A stretch of 64,000 nucleotides of DNA from CAYMKL01 sp964390805 (GTDB taxonomy: Bacteria > Chloroflexota > Anaerolineae > VGOG01): the NCBI GenBank assembly GCA_964390805.1, contig CAYMKL010000009.1, positions 18,929 through 82,928 of the forward strand, read 5' to 3'. The translations under genes were made by a program, and so were the position numbers. Below, piece by piece: positions 1-8,224 of the stretch. The stretch's first letter is position 1. Each line of letters opens with the position of its first letter. The notes beneath the pieces are model-generated. The model was not told the DNA's origin, did no database searches, and saw only the letters and a program-made list of their open reading frames with translations.

Positions 1-318
1 GCCCAGGCGGTGGCGCTTTTGGGAGAGCAGGGCGTACCCTCCGGCCCGGTCTACACCGCCGAAGACGTCTTCAACGATCCGCACGTCGCCGCCCGCCAAA
101 TGCTGGTGACGGTAGACGACCCGGTCGCCGGGCCACGCAAGTATGCCCGCACTCCCCTGCATCTCTCCTCCGCCCCGGAAATTCTCACCGCGCCTGCCCC
201 ACAGTTGGGAGAGCACACCCGCCCCATTCTGCGGGATTTGCTGGGGTACGACGAGGCTGAGATTGAGCGTCTCAAGGAGCAAGGTGTGATAGAGGTATGG
301 GAAAAGGAGGACGTCTAA
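1..318 (+). CDS. CaiB/BaiF-type (family III) CoA-transferase, C-terminal fragment
   Basis: This is the last 105 codons of a gene that begins before the window. The fragment contains the family III CoA-transferase ending: a segment around GVPSGPVYTAEDVFNDPH followed by a GEHTRPILRDLLGY-like tail. Family members move CoA between organic acids without a covalent enzyme-glutamate intermediate of the family I type. The stop TAA (316-318) shares one base with the ATG of the aminotransferase that follows, so the two are translationally coupled. The substrate cannot be read from this fragment; the neighbours suggest an acid formed from an amine or lactam. The catalytic aspartate lies in the missing N-terminal part. 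Family identification is good, specificity unknown. Confidence 0.85.
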   Translation, partial: AQAVALLGEQGVPSGPVYTAEDVFNDPHVAARQMLVTVDDPVAGPRKYARTPLHLSSAPEILTAPAPQLGEHTRPILRDLLGYDEAEIERLKEQGVIEVWEKEDV

Positions 319-1679
319 TGGCGCACCATAGTCACATTGTCTACCGCCACATGGCTCACCCCCATCCCCTGGCTGTCCGGGGGGAGGGGGTTTACTTGTG
401 GGATACCGAGGGCCGCCGCTACATAGATGGCTCCGGCGGCGCGGCTGTGGTCAACATCGGTCACGGTGTGGCGGAGGTGGCCCAGGCCATGGCCGAGCAG
501 GCCGCCGACGTCGCCTACGTCCACGGTACCATGTTCACCACCGATGCACTGGAGACGCACAGCGAACAGTTGGCCGCGCTTGTGCCCATGCCGGATCCTC
601 GCTTCTTCTACATGACCAGCGGCTCCGAGGCGGTTGAGACGGCCATCAAGTTCGCCCGGCAGGTGCAAATAGCGCGAGGCGAGCCGACCCGAGAGGTCAT
701 CATCTCTCGCTGGGGCTCCTATCACGGCGCGACGATGGGGGCGCTGGCCCTCACCGGCAGGACGAAGATGCGCACCCCATTCGCGCCGCTCTTCCGCGAC
801 CAGCCCCACATCCCACCCCCCTACTGCTACCGCTGTCCGTTCGGGGCCACCTACCCCACCTGCGACCCTTCGACAGGCTCAGGACATCGCCTGGCCTGCG
901 CGAAGGCGTTGGAGGCGGAGATTCTCCGCCAGGGGCCGGAGCGGGTGGCGGCCTTCATCGCCGAGTCGGTGAGCGGAGCGACGCTAGGAGCGGTGGCGCC
1001 GCCGGAGGGCTACTGGCCGCTGGTGCGCCAGATCTGCGACCGCTACGGCGTGCTCCTAATCGCCGATGAGGTGATGGCCGGCTTCGGGCGCACCGGGCGG
1101 TGGTTTGCGATAGAGCACTTTGGCGTGCAGCCGGACGTGATCACCATGGGCAAAGGAGTCACCGGGGGGTATTTCCCGTTGTCTGTCACGGCAGTTCGAG
1201 GTGCGGACGTGGAGAGGATCCGTCAGGTACACGGCGACTTCGTCCACGGCGGCACCTTCTCCCACCACGCCGTGGGTGCGGCCGCTGGACTGGCCGTGCT
1301 GCGCTATCTGCAAAAGAACGACCTGGTCACGGCCTCAGCAGCCAAAGGCAAGATGCTGGGAGAGAAACTGAGCGCGGCCTTGGGCGAACTCCCCTACGTG
1401 GGTGATGTGCGGGGCATAGGACTGCTGTGGGGGGTAGAATTCGTCGCCGACCAGGCGACCAAAGCCCCCTTCCCACCAGCAGCCCGCTTCGCCCGCCGGG
1501 TGGCGGATGTGGCTTTCGAAAAGGGGCTCATCGTCTACCCGACCGCGGGGTGCGCCGACGGCGTGTCTGGCGACCTGGTGCTGATTGCACCGCCGTTCAT
1601 CATCACCGAGGCTCAGATGGACGAGGTAGCGCGTTTTCTACGAGAGGCTGTTCTAGAGATAAGTGGAATTTTGATTTGA
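318..1679 (+). CDS. class III PLP-dependent aminotransferase
   Basis: 453 residues, the usual length for the GabT/omega-amino-acid family. The ATG at 318 was chosen over one at 297 because AAGGAGG lies at 304-310 and the upstream gene ends in the same TAATG. Family marks: the glycine/serine phosphate-binding turn SGSEAVETA, the IADEVMAGFGRTGR stretch with the PLP-pyridine aspartate, and the Schiff-base lysine in TMGKGVTGGY. It should transfer an amino group from an omega-amine or beta/gamma-amino acid to a keto acid, giving an aldehyde or semialdehyde. A paralogue at 15224-16564 aligns well but lacks a short stretch (DPSTGSGHR) that is encoded here by a copy of a dispersed 20-bp repeat at 866-885. 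That stretch is therefore an in-frame insertion. Exact substrate unknown. Confidence 0.9.
   Translation: MAHHSHIVYRHMAHPHPLAVRGEGVYLWDTEGRRYIDGSGGAAVVNIGHGVAEVAQAMAEQAADVAYVHGTMFTTDALETHSEQLAALVPMPDPRFFYMTSGSEAVETAIKFARQVQIARGEPTREVIISRWGSYHGATMGALALTGRTKMRTPFAPLFRDQPHIPPPYCYRCPFGATYPTCDPSTGSGHRLACAKALEAEILRQGPERVAAFIAESVSGATLGAVAPPEGYWPLVRQICDRYGVLLIADEVMAGFGRTGRWFAIEHFGVQPDVITMGKGVTGGYFPLSVTAVRGADVERIRQVHGDFVHGGTFSHHAVGAAAGLAVLRYLQKNDLVTASAAKGKMLGEKLSAALGELPYVGDVRGIGLLWGVEFVADQATKAPFPPAARFARRVADVAFEKGLIVYPTAGCADGVSGDLVLIAPPFIITEAQMDEVARFLREAVLEISGILI
866..885 (+). repeat. dispersed 20-bp repeat, copy in aminotransferase gene
   Basis: CCCTTCGACAGGCTCAGGAC. The same 20-mer occurs at 5282-5301. 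One-mismatch (A for G) copies lie at 22238-22257 and, inverted, at 16530-16549 and 29074-29093. A looser copy is at 22177-22196. Here it is translated in frame as part of DPSTGSGHR. Confidence 0.85.
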
Positions 1680-1704
1680 CAATGCAACAAGTTCGTGATA
1701 TAGT
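1676..1704 (+). promoter_or_regulatory. sigma70-type promoter for the transporter operon
   Basis: TTGACA at 1676-1681, a 17-nt spacer, and TATAGT at 1699-1704. It overlaps the end of the aminotransferase gene. It would give a leader of roughly 190 nt before the lipoprotein gene at 1904. The leader (1710-1903) contains a short GCCCTTGCGCAAGGCT hairpin but I recognise no known riboswitch in it. Confidence 0.6.
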
Positions 1705-1903
1705 CCAAAAACACATTTGTAGCCAACGCAGGTTTCCAGCCCTTGCGCAAGGCTATCCTCGACATTGGCCCCGTCTCGTTGAGACCCCAGAAAGACAAGG
1801 AGGTGTATCTATGCAATGAAACTAACTTGATAAGATAGTGTATCGGAAGAAGCTGCTGCAGCCATGCAACAGCAATAGCATCCAATTAGGAGGAGAAAGA
1901 ACA

Positions 1904-3184
1904 ATGAATGGCAAGAAAGTCTTTGGACTACTGATGACAATGCTCGTCCTGAGTTCTCTCATCGCAGCCTGCGCTGCGCCTGCCCCCGAAGTGATCGAGA
2001 AGGAGGTCATCGTCAAGGAAGAGGTTCCGGTCACTGTCGAGGTCGAGAAAGAGGTGGTGGTCGAGAAGAAAGTCATTGAGACCGTCGAGGTGGAGAAAGA
2101 GGTGGTGGTGGAGAAGGTCGTCACACCCACGCCTGAGCCCAAACCTGAGCTAGCTGCCACCATCCGGGTTGACGGCTTGACTGAGCTCTCCGCCGAGTAT
2201 TTCGATAGGATTGTCCTCAAGCCCTTCGCCGCGGAGATGGGAGTTGACATTGAGCTCGTGGCCGGCACCTACGGGCGGCAGGAGGAATGGCTGGCCTCTA
2301 TCAAGGCGGCGCCCGGCGAGTACTGCATCGCTACTTATGTCAGCGACTTTGGCGTGTACAATGGCATATTACAGGGCCTGCTTCAGCCTCTCCGCCTGGA
2401 GAATATCCCCAACTATTCCAACCTGGCTGACGTATGGGAGACGCGCGTTATCGTTAAGGGCGACGAGAACGCCTATTATATCCCTGTTTCCATGGGTATG
2501 TACACCTTTGTTTACGCCAAAGACAAGATCGCTGAGCGACCGGATTCCTACGCTCCTCTCTTCGATCCCCAGTACGCCGACCGCATCGCCCTGCGCGACT
2601 ACGGACTGTACCGCATCGTCCAGACGGCGGCCTACCTGGGACTGGACCCCAACAACTTGAGCGAGGAAGAGGTAGACCTGATCTTTGAGACGATGACAGA
2701 GCAGCGGGATCTGGCCAGGGCATACTGGCAAAGCAGCTCCGACCTCAATTCCCTGCTGGCCAACCGTGAGGTTTGGGTGGCCGACTACTGGTTCAGCTCC
2801 ATCACCATGCCCAGAGAAGATGGCACCAACTTGATGGGTGAGTTGGATATCGGTTGGTGGTTCCCAAAGGAAGGTGGTCCTGTATGGGTTGGCGGGATGG
2901 CCATCGCCGCCGGTTGCGAGGGCCTAGAGCGATATACAGCGGAGTTGCTCCTGAACTACCTCCTCGAGCCGGAGGTCTACACCAAGTGGACCGCTGCCAG
3001 CAGCTACATCCCGGCCATAGAAACAGACCTTTACGACGAGGCCGCCTATTTTGCCACCACCCCGTACGTACTCCATTATCGAGACGCCATCCTCAACACT
3101 GGCATCCTGTTTGACGTCGCCACTGTACTGGCTAACCAGGAAGAGTGGAATGAGCGCTACGAGGAAATGAAGCTGGGCAAGTGA
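1904..3184 (+). CDS. ABC transporter substrate-binding lipoprotein (spermidine/putrescine PotD-like)
   Basis: 426 residues. The ATG at 1904 follows TTAGGAGGAGA and gives a clean lipoprotein signal: a basic start, a hydrophobic stretch and lipobox LIAAC, so the mature protein is membrane-anchored outside the cell. After the cysteine comes an unusual low-complexity linker of repeated EVEKEVVVEK-type units (about residues 30-75), a stalk seen in several Chloroflexota binding proteins. The rest is a family 1 solute-binding fold. The next three genes encode the ATPase and two permeases, so this is the substrate receptor of a PotABCD-like importer. Specificity (polyamine, other amine, or an organic anion) is inferred only from family and neighbours. 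Confidence 0.85.
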   Translation: MNGKKVFGLLMTMLVLSSLIAACAAPAPEVIEKEVIVKEEVPVTVEVEKEVVVEKKVIETVEVEKEVVVEKVVTPTPEPKPELAATIRVDGLTELSAEYFDRIVLKPFAAEMGVDIELVAGTYGRQEEWLASIKAAPGEYCIATYVSDFGVYNGILQGLLQPLRLENIPNYSNLADVWETRVIVKGDENAYYIPVSMGMYTFVYAKDKIAERPDSYAPLFDPQYADRIALRDYGLYRIVQTAAYLGLDPNNLSEEEVDLIFETMTEQRDLARAYWQSSSDLNSLLANREVWVADYWFSSITMPREDGTNLMGELDIGWWFPKEGGPVWVGGMAIAAGCEGLERYTAELLLNYLLEPEVYTKWTAASSYIPAIETDLYDEAAYFATTPYVLHYRDAILNTGILFDVATVLANQEEWNERYEEMKLGK

Positions 3185-3217
3185 CCAGCAGTGGGCGTTC
3201 CGACGTTCGTTAGGGCT

Positions 3218-3250
3218 AGGGGGCACAAGCTGTCCGTGCTTGTGCCCCCC
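3218..3250 (+). terminator. hairpin between binding-protein and ATPase genes
   Basis: A 12-bp stem, GGGGGCACAAGC (3219-3230) with GCTTGTGCCCCC (3238-3249), and a 7-nt loop. No strong T-run follows. It probably acts as a partial terminator or 3' stabiliser that lets the binding protein be made in excess over the other subunits, as in many ABC operons. Confidence 0.6.
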
Positions 3251-3288
3251 TCCCCTGTAAGCCGGTACCAGGCAGGGAGGCTGATGGG

Positions 3289-4374
3289 ATGATTGATGTA
3301 GAATTAAGGAACGTTAGCAAGAAGTTCGGCCAGGTGGTGGCAGTAGATGACGTCTCTTTTCAGGTTCGCCAGGGGGAATTCCTGACGTTGCTGGGCCCCA
3401 GCGGTTGCGGCAAGACGACCACCATGAGGCTCATTGCTGGGCTGGAGAGACCCACTGCTGGTGAGGTCTTTATCCGCCAGGAGGACGTGACCGATGCGCC
3501 ACCCTACGCCCGCGATGTGAGCCTCATGTTTCAGAACTATGCGTTGTTTCCTCACAAGAATGTCTTTGACAATATCGCCTTCGGCCTGAAGTATCGAGAG
3601 CGAGGTCTGCCCAAAGACAAGCGGAGTCAGCGAGTGAAGGAAGCTTTGGATCTGGTTCGCCTGCCCGGTATCGAAGCGCGTTACCCGCGACAACTGAGTG
3701 GCGGGCAGCAGCAGCGGGTAGCCTTGGCCCGGGCCCTGGTGATCAAGCCAGCGGTACTCCTGCTCGACGAGCCTCTCTCAAATCTCGATCTCAAGCTGCG
3801 TGAGAAGATGCGAGTCGAACTGAAGCAGATTCAAGAACTAGTTGGCATCACCTTCATCTTTGTCACTCACGACCAGGAGGAGGCGCTGATGCTTTCCGAC
3901 CGGGTGGCAGTGATGGAAGAGGGTAAAATCACCCAGGTGGGTCTCCCCCGCGAGGTGTATGAGAAACCACAGTCTCGCTTTGTCGCTGAGTTCATCGGCC
4001 AGTCCAACTTTCTTGAGGCCAGAGTCGTTCGCGTCGGTCCTTTGGGAACCGAACTTGAGACGGAAAGCGGCTTGACTTTGCGGGTTCCAGCAGATCCGCC
4101 TCCCCCCACCGGAAGCACAGGCGTCCTCCAGATTCGGGCAGAGCGAGTGCACGTACACCGGCATGAACCACCACCGTCTGACGGCTACACCTTCCCCGGG
4201 ACGGTGGAGCGGGCCATTTATGTCGGCAACACCATTCAGTACTTCATCAACCTGAAAAGCCACGATCTGATTATGGCCATCCGCCCCACTTCTGGCGAGG
4301 CGCCATTCACGCGGGGAGAGGCTTTGTGGGTTTCCTTTGGTCCCCAAGACACCGTATACTTGAGAGGTGTATGA
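3289..4374 (+). CDS. ABC transporter ATP-binding protein (PotA-like)
   Basis: 361 residues. Walker A GPSGCGKTT near residues 38-46, the ABC signature LSGGQQQR, Walker B VLLLDEPLSNLD and the switch histidine in FVTHDQEEAL are all present. The last 120 residues form the TOBE domain typical of the spermidine/putrescine and iron/sulfate importer ATPases. The ATG at 3289 follows a GGGAGG-containing stretch. It ends in an ATGA overlap with the permease gene at 4371, so stoichiometric translation is expected. It powers the importer made with the flanking genes. Confidence 0.92.
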   Translation: MIDVELRNVSKKFGQVVAVDDVSFQVRQGEFLTLLGPSGCGKTTTMRLIAGLERPTAGEVFIRQEDVTDAPPYARDVSLMFQNYALFPHKNVFDNIAFGLKYRERGLPKDKRSQRVKEALDLVRLPGIEARYPRQLSGGQQQRVALARALVIKPAVLLLDEPLSNLDLKLREKMRVELKQIQELVGITFIFVTHDQEEALMLSDRVAVMEEGKITQVGLPREVYEKPQSRFVAEFIGQSNFLEARVVRVGPLGTELETESGLTLRVPADPPPPTGSTGVLQIRAERVHVHRHEPPPSDGYTFPGTVERAIYVGNTIQYFINLKSHDLIMAIRPTSGEAPFTRGEALWVSFGPQDTVYLRGV

Positions 4375-5276
4375 TGATCGCTGAAATCAAACGGCCCGGA
4401 GGCTTCATGACCTGGCTGCGGCGGCGGCCGAATCTTCCGGGTGTCTTTCTGGTGGGGCCAGCCGCAACCTGGCTTGTCCTCTTCTTGGGCCTACCGCTAG
4501 TTATGGTCGTGCTATACAGCTTCTGGGGTCACGAACCAGGCGGAGGCGTGGAGCGCACATTCACTCTGGAGAACTATGCCCGTTTCCTGACGCGGCCAAT
4601 TTACAGGCGCATCTTGCTCCGTTCCTTTCGTGCAGGTGCGGAGGCCGTCATCGTGGTGCTTGCTCTGGCCTATCCGACAGCCTATTACCTGGCAAACCGA
4701 CGCTCAGACAGCACCTCCTTGATCATCCTTATCCTCGTACCCTTCTGGACGAGCTACCTTGTCCGCCTCTTGTGTTGGATGCTCATTCTGATGGAAAGTG
4801 GTGTCGCTAACGGGGTCCTGTTGGGGCTGGGCATCCTCAGCGAGCCGCTTAGACTACTCTTTACCCCACTGGCGGTGGTCATTGGTATCATATATTCTGC
4901 CCTTCCCTTCGCCATACTGCCTATCTATGCTGTGCTCAAGGGAATTGACCGTGATTTGGTGCCCGCCGCCAAGATGTTGGGCGCCAAAGACCTGCAAGCC
5001 TTTGTGGAAGTGACACTGCCTTTGAGCATGCCAGGCGTCATGGCCGCATCGGTCATCACTTTCCTTTTCGGAGTAAATAGCTTCCTGGCGCCGGCCGTCC
5101 TGGGCGGCGCGGGCCAAGATCTCATGTCCAACATCATCGTCAAGCGTTTCCTGCTGGATTTCAACTGGCCTTTCGGATCTGCTCTGGCCATTGTCTTGCT
5201 GGTAACGATGATTCTCTTCCTGACGATTGTCAGCAAGTACATAGCCCTGGAGGATATATATGGGACCGGCAAGTGA
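4371..5276 (+). CDS. ABC transporter permease (PotB-like)
   Basis: 301 residues with about six hydrophobic helices starting near residue 20 (FLVGPAATWLVLFLGLPLVM). The cytoplasmic coupling EAA loop is visible in AKMLGAKDLQAFVEVTLPLS. The start at 4371 (tandem ATGATG) overlaps the ATPase stop by four bases. The 3' end overlaps the second permease gene by 17 bases. This is the first of two transmembrane subunits of the polyamine-type importer. Confidence 0.9.
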   Translation: MMIAEIKRPGGFMTWLRRRPNLPGVFLVGPAATWLVLFLGLPLVMVVLYSFWGHEPGGGVERTFTLENYARFLTRPIYRRILLRSFRAGAEAVIVVLALAYPTAYYLANRRSDSTSLIILILVPFWTSYLVRLLCWMLILMESGVANGVLLGLGILSEPLRLLFTPLAVVIGIIYSALPFAILPIYAVLKGIDRDLVPAAKMLGAKDLQAFVEVTLPLSMPGVMAASVITFLFGVNSFLAPAVLGGAGQDLMSNIIVKRFLLDFNWPFGSALAIVLLVTMILFLTIVSKYIALEDIYGTGK

Positions 5277-6156
5277 CGTAGCCCTTCGACAGGCTCAGGA
5301 CGTAGCTCCTACAAACTCTTCGGCTATTCCCCCCGTCAGGAGGCGCCGTCGGCGGCCGCTGCCAGTCGGCGCGTGGCTTTTACGCTTGGTGACCCTTTTC
5401 GTCTACGCTTTTCTCTACCTGCCCATCGTCGTTCTGGTGATCATGTCCTTCCACCCTCAGCACATCATGACCTTCCCCTTGCCCAGTTGGAGCCTGCGCT
5501 GGTATGGCGAGTTCCTACAAGATGAGCTGTTGATTCGTGCGCTGCTGAACAGCCTCTTCCTGGGGGGCGCGACGGCGGTTCTGAGTGCCCTGATCGGGAC
5601 GCCTTGCGCCATTGGCCTGGTGCGGTTCGATTTTCCCGGCAAGCGTCTCGTCAATTCCTTCGTGCTGGCCCCGATGATTGTCCCAAATGTCATCATGGCC
5701 ATTGGGTTGCTCATCTTGCTCAACATCGTCAACATCCCCAGAGGCTACCCATATCTAATCATCGGCCATGTGATGTTCGGTTTGCCGTATGTTGTCCTCA
5801 CGGTTTCGTCTCAACTGTATGGCTTTCCCCGTGAACTCGAAGAGGCGGCTCTGAACCTCGGCGCCAACGAATTGAGGACATTCTTCGAGGTAACGTTGCC
5901 TCTGATCGCCCCCAGTATCATGGCCGGATCGTTATTCGCTTTCACTATCTCTTTCCAGGAATATGTAGCCAGCCAACTCTGGGCCTCACCAAGCAACTAC
6001 ACCCTGCCTATCCGCATTTACTCCCGCCTCCGTGACGCCGTAAGTCCCGAACTCAACGTCGTTGGCGTGCTGACGCTCGCCCTGGCCATTGGCGTAGTTG
6101 CCATCTTAAGGATCTTGTCCCGTCGCAGCGAGGGAGGTGGCTTCTATGGGCTATAG
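5260..6156 (+). CDS. ABC transporter permease (PotC-like)
   Basis: 298 residues, about six transmembrane helices, and an EAA loop in LNLGANELRTFFEVTLPL. It overlaps the previous permease gene by 17 bases. The N-terminal 35 residues before the first helix are unusual. They include ALRQAQDV, which is the translation of a dispersed 20-bp repeat at 5282-5301, followed by a run of arginines at the membrane edge. It completes the importer with the three genes upstream. Confidence 0.9.
   Translation: MGPASDVALRQAQDVAPTNSSAIPPVRRRRRRPLPVGAWLLRLVTLFVYAFLYLPIVVLVIMSFHPQHIMTFPLPSWSLRWYGEFLQDELLIRALLNSLFLGGATAVLSALIGTPCAIGLVRFDFPGKRLVNSFVLAPMIVPNVIMAIGLLILLNIVNIPRGYPYLIIGHVMFGLPYVVLTVSSQLYGFPRELEEAALNLGANELRTFFEVTLPLIAPSIMAGSLFAFTISFQEYVASQLWASPSNYTLPIRIYSRLRDAVSPELNVVGVLTLALAIGVVAILRILSRRSEGGGFYGL
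5282..5301 (+). repeat. dispersed 20-bp repeat, copy in permease gene
   Basis: CCCTTCGACAGGCTCAGGAC, identical to the copy at 866-885. It is read in frame as part of the N-terminal tail of the permease. Confidence 0.85.
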
Positions 6157-8224
6157 CCTGGGTATTGACACCGGGGGTACCCACACTGACTTGATCTTAA
6201 TAGATCGGGAAAGTGGCCAGGCCTGGACAGCCAAGGTCCCCACCACGCCGTCCGCTCCGCTAAAGGGAATCCTGCGGGGCATAGACCGGGTGCTGACCAT
6301 GCGCGATAGCTCCAACTCGGGCATTCACATCACGCATCTGGACGAATTGATCTACGGCACCACCCTGGTCACCAACATGCTCGTCCAGCACCAGGTGGTT
6401 GAAGCCGGTCTGATTACCACCAAGGGCTTCCGTGATGTGTTGGAGATTGGGCGCGCCTACCGCACCGGCAATATCTATGACATTCAGATGGAGCAGCGGC
6501 CTCCCTTGGTGCCCCGCCATCTACGGTTAGAAGTGGCTGAGAGAGCCAACTTCCAGGGCCAGGTGCTAGAGCCGCTGGACGAGGAGGGCTGCCGGGATGT
6601 GGTGCGCACCCTCAAGGCTCGAGGTGTCAAGTCTATCGCCGTTTGTCTGCTTCATAGCTACATCAACCCCACCCACGAGCAGCGGATTAAGGCCATCATC
6701 GCCGAAGAGTATCCTGAAGCCCACGTCTCACTCTCGTGCGAGGTCAACCCAGTCTTCCGCGAGTATGAACGGACTTGTACCACAGTGGTCAATGCCTATG
6801 TGACTCCCAGCATGGTGGAGCACCTGGACGATTTTGAGATACAGGCAAGCCAGAGAGGATTGCAGAGCCGGCTCTACACGATGCAGGCTAACGGAGGCAA
6901 GGCAACCTTTGGCGCAGCCCGGGAGTGTCCGGTGAACGTTACTAACTCTGGACCCATCGCCGGCGCCATCGCCGGCGCACACGTGGCCCGTCTCATCGGC
7001 TACCCTGACGCCATCACGCTGGACATGGGAGGCACCAGTTGCGACGTGGCTCTCATAGAAGATGGCCAGCCCAAGTTCACCGCCGTGAGCGACGTGGAGG
7101 GCTATCCGGTTCAAATCCCGACGATTGATCTAAGCATTGTGGGAGCTGGTGGCGGGAGCGTCGCTTGGATTGACAGAGGCGGCGGCCTGCGGGTGGGGCC
7201 GCGAAGCGCCGGGGCTGACCCCGGGCCGGTTTGCTATGGCCTGGGGGGGACAGAGCCCACGGTCACTGATGCCAACCTGGTCACGGACCGCCTCAACCCC
7301 GATTACTATCTGGGTGGTGAGATGCGCCTTGATGTCGAGGCCGCCTGGCGTGCAGTTGACGAACGCATCGGGCGGCCGCTGGGGATGACGACCGTGGAGG
7401 CTGCCTGGGGCATTTTGCAGGTAACCAACGCCACCATGATCCGGGCCATCAAGCTGGTGTCCGTTGAACGAGGCTACGACCCCCGGGACTTTGCCCTGAT
7501 CGCCTTCGGTGGAGCGGGACCTCTCCACGCCACGCGGCTGGCAGAGGAACTGGAGATCCCGGTGGTCATCGTGCCCCGCTTTCCGGGCAATACCTCAGCC
7601 CTGGGACTGGTGGTGGCCGATATGCGGCATGACTACGTTGCCACCCGCATCCAATGTATTGACGACGTGGACCCTGCCACGTCCGAAGCGACTTTCCAGG
7701 AATTGGAGACGCAGGCCCGGAGCCAATTGAGTCACGAAGACATCCCAGAGGATCGCCAACACCTCTCTCGATCGTGCGACATGCGCTACTTTGGGCAGGC
7801 GCACGAGTTGAACATCCCCGTGAGTGGCCAACTGGCAACCGACGAGGCTTTGCAACGCATCGGTCATGCCTTCCATTCTGTGCATCGTCGTACCTATGGT
7901 CACGCCATGGAGGGCGATCCGGTGGAAGTGGTGAACTACCGGGTGAGTGCAGTCGGAACCAGCCCCAAGCCGGAGTTGGTCGGGCATGGCGGCGGTGACG
8001 CTGATGCACTCAAGGGACAACGCGAGGTCTTCTTTGAGGATGGCCGTCTTCTCTGTCCCATCTACGAGCGCCGTTGGCTGAAACCGGGGCGTCAGATTGA
8101 CGGGCCGGCGGTCGTGGAGCAGGTTGGCTCGACCACCCTTCTCTGCCAGCGTCAGAGCGCCCGCGTAGACACATACGGCAATCTCATTATCACCTTGACA
8201 GAAGGCGAGGAAAGAGGCCGATGA
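6146..8224 (+). CDS. hyuA: hydantoinase/oxoprolinase subunit A (HyuA)
   Basis: 692 residues, normal for HyuA. The ATG at 6146 follows GAGGGAGG with 9-nt spacing; an in-frame GTG at 6137 lies within that ribosome-binding region. The actin-like ATP-binding features are clear: GIDTGGTHTDLILID at the N-terminus, TLDMGGTSCDVALIEDG in the middle and FGGAGPLHA later. HyuA pairs with HyuB to open cyclic amides (N-methylhydantoin, 5-oxoproline, acetone-carboxylase relatives) at the cost of ATP. The stop overlaps the HyuB start as ATGA. Its place after an importer suggests that the imported compound is, or becomes, a cyclic amide. Exact substrate unknown. Confidence 0.9.
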   Translation: MGYSLGIDTGGTHTDLILIDRESGQAWTAKVPTTPSAPLKGILRGIDRVLTMRDSSNSGIHITHLDELIYGTTLVTNMLVQHQVVEAGLITTKGFRDVLEIGRAYRTGNIYDIQMEQRPPLVPRHLRLEVAERANFQGQVLEPLDEEGCRDVVRTLKARGVKSIAVCLLHSYINPTHEQRIKAIIAEEYPEAHVSLSCEVNPVFREYERTCTTVVNAYVTPSMVEHLDDFEIQASQRGLQSRLYTMQANGGKATFGAARECPVNVTNSGPIAGAIAGAHVARLIGYPDAITLDMGGTSCDVALIEDGQPKFTAVSDVEGYPVQIPTIDLSIVGAGGGSVAWIDRGGGLRVGPRSAGADPGPVCYGLGGTEPTVTDANLVTDRLNPDYYLGGEMRLDVEAAWRAVDERIGRPLGMTTVEAAWGILQVTNATMIRAIKLVSVERGYDPRDFALIAFGGAGPLHATRLAEELEIPVVIVPRFPGNTSALGLVVADMRHDYVATRIQCIDDVDPATSEATFQELETQARSQLSHEDIPEDRQHLSRSCDMRYFGQAHELNIPVSGQLATDEALQRIGHAFHSVHRRTYGHAMEGDPVEVVNYRVSAVGTSPKPELVGHGGGDADALKGQREVFFEDGRLLCPIYERRWLKPGRQIDGPAVVEQVGSTTLLCQRQSARVDTYGNLIITLTEGEERGR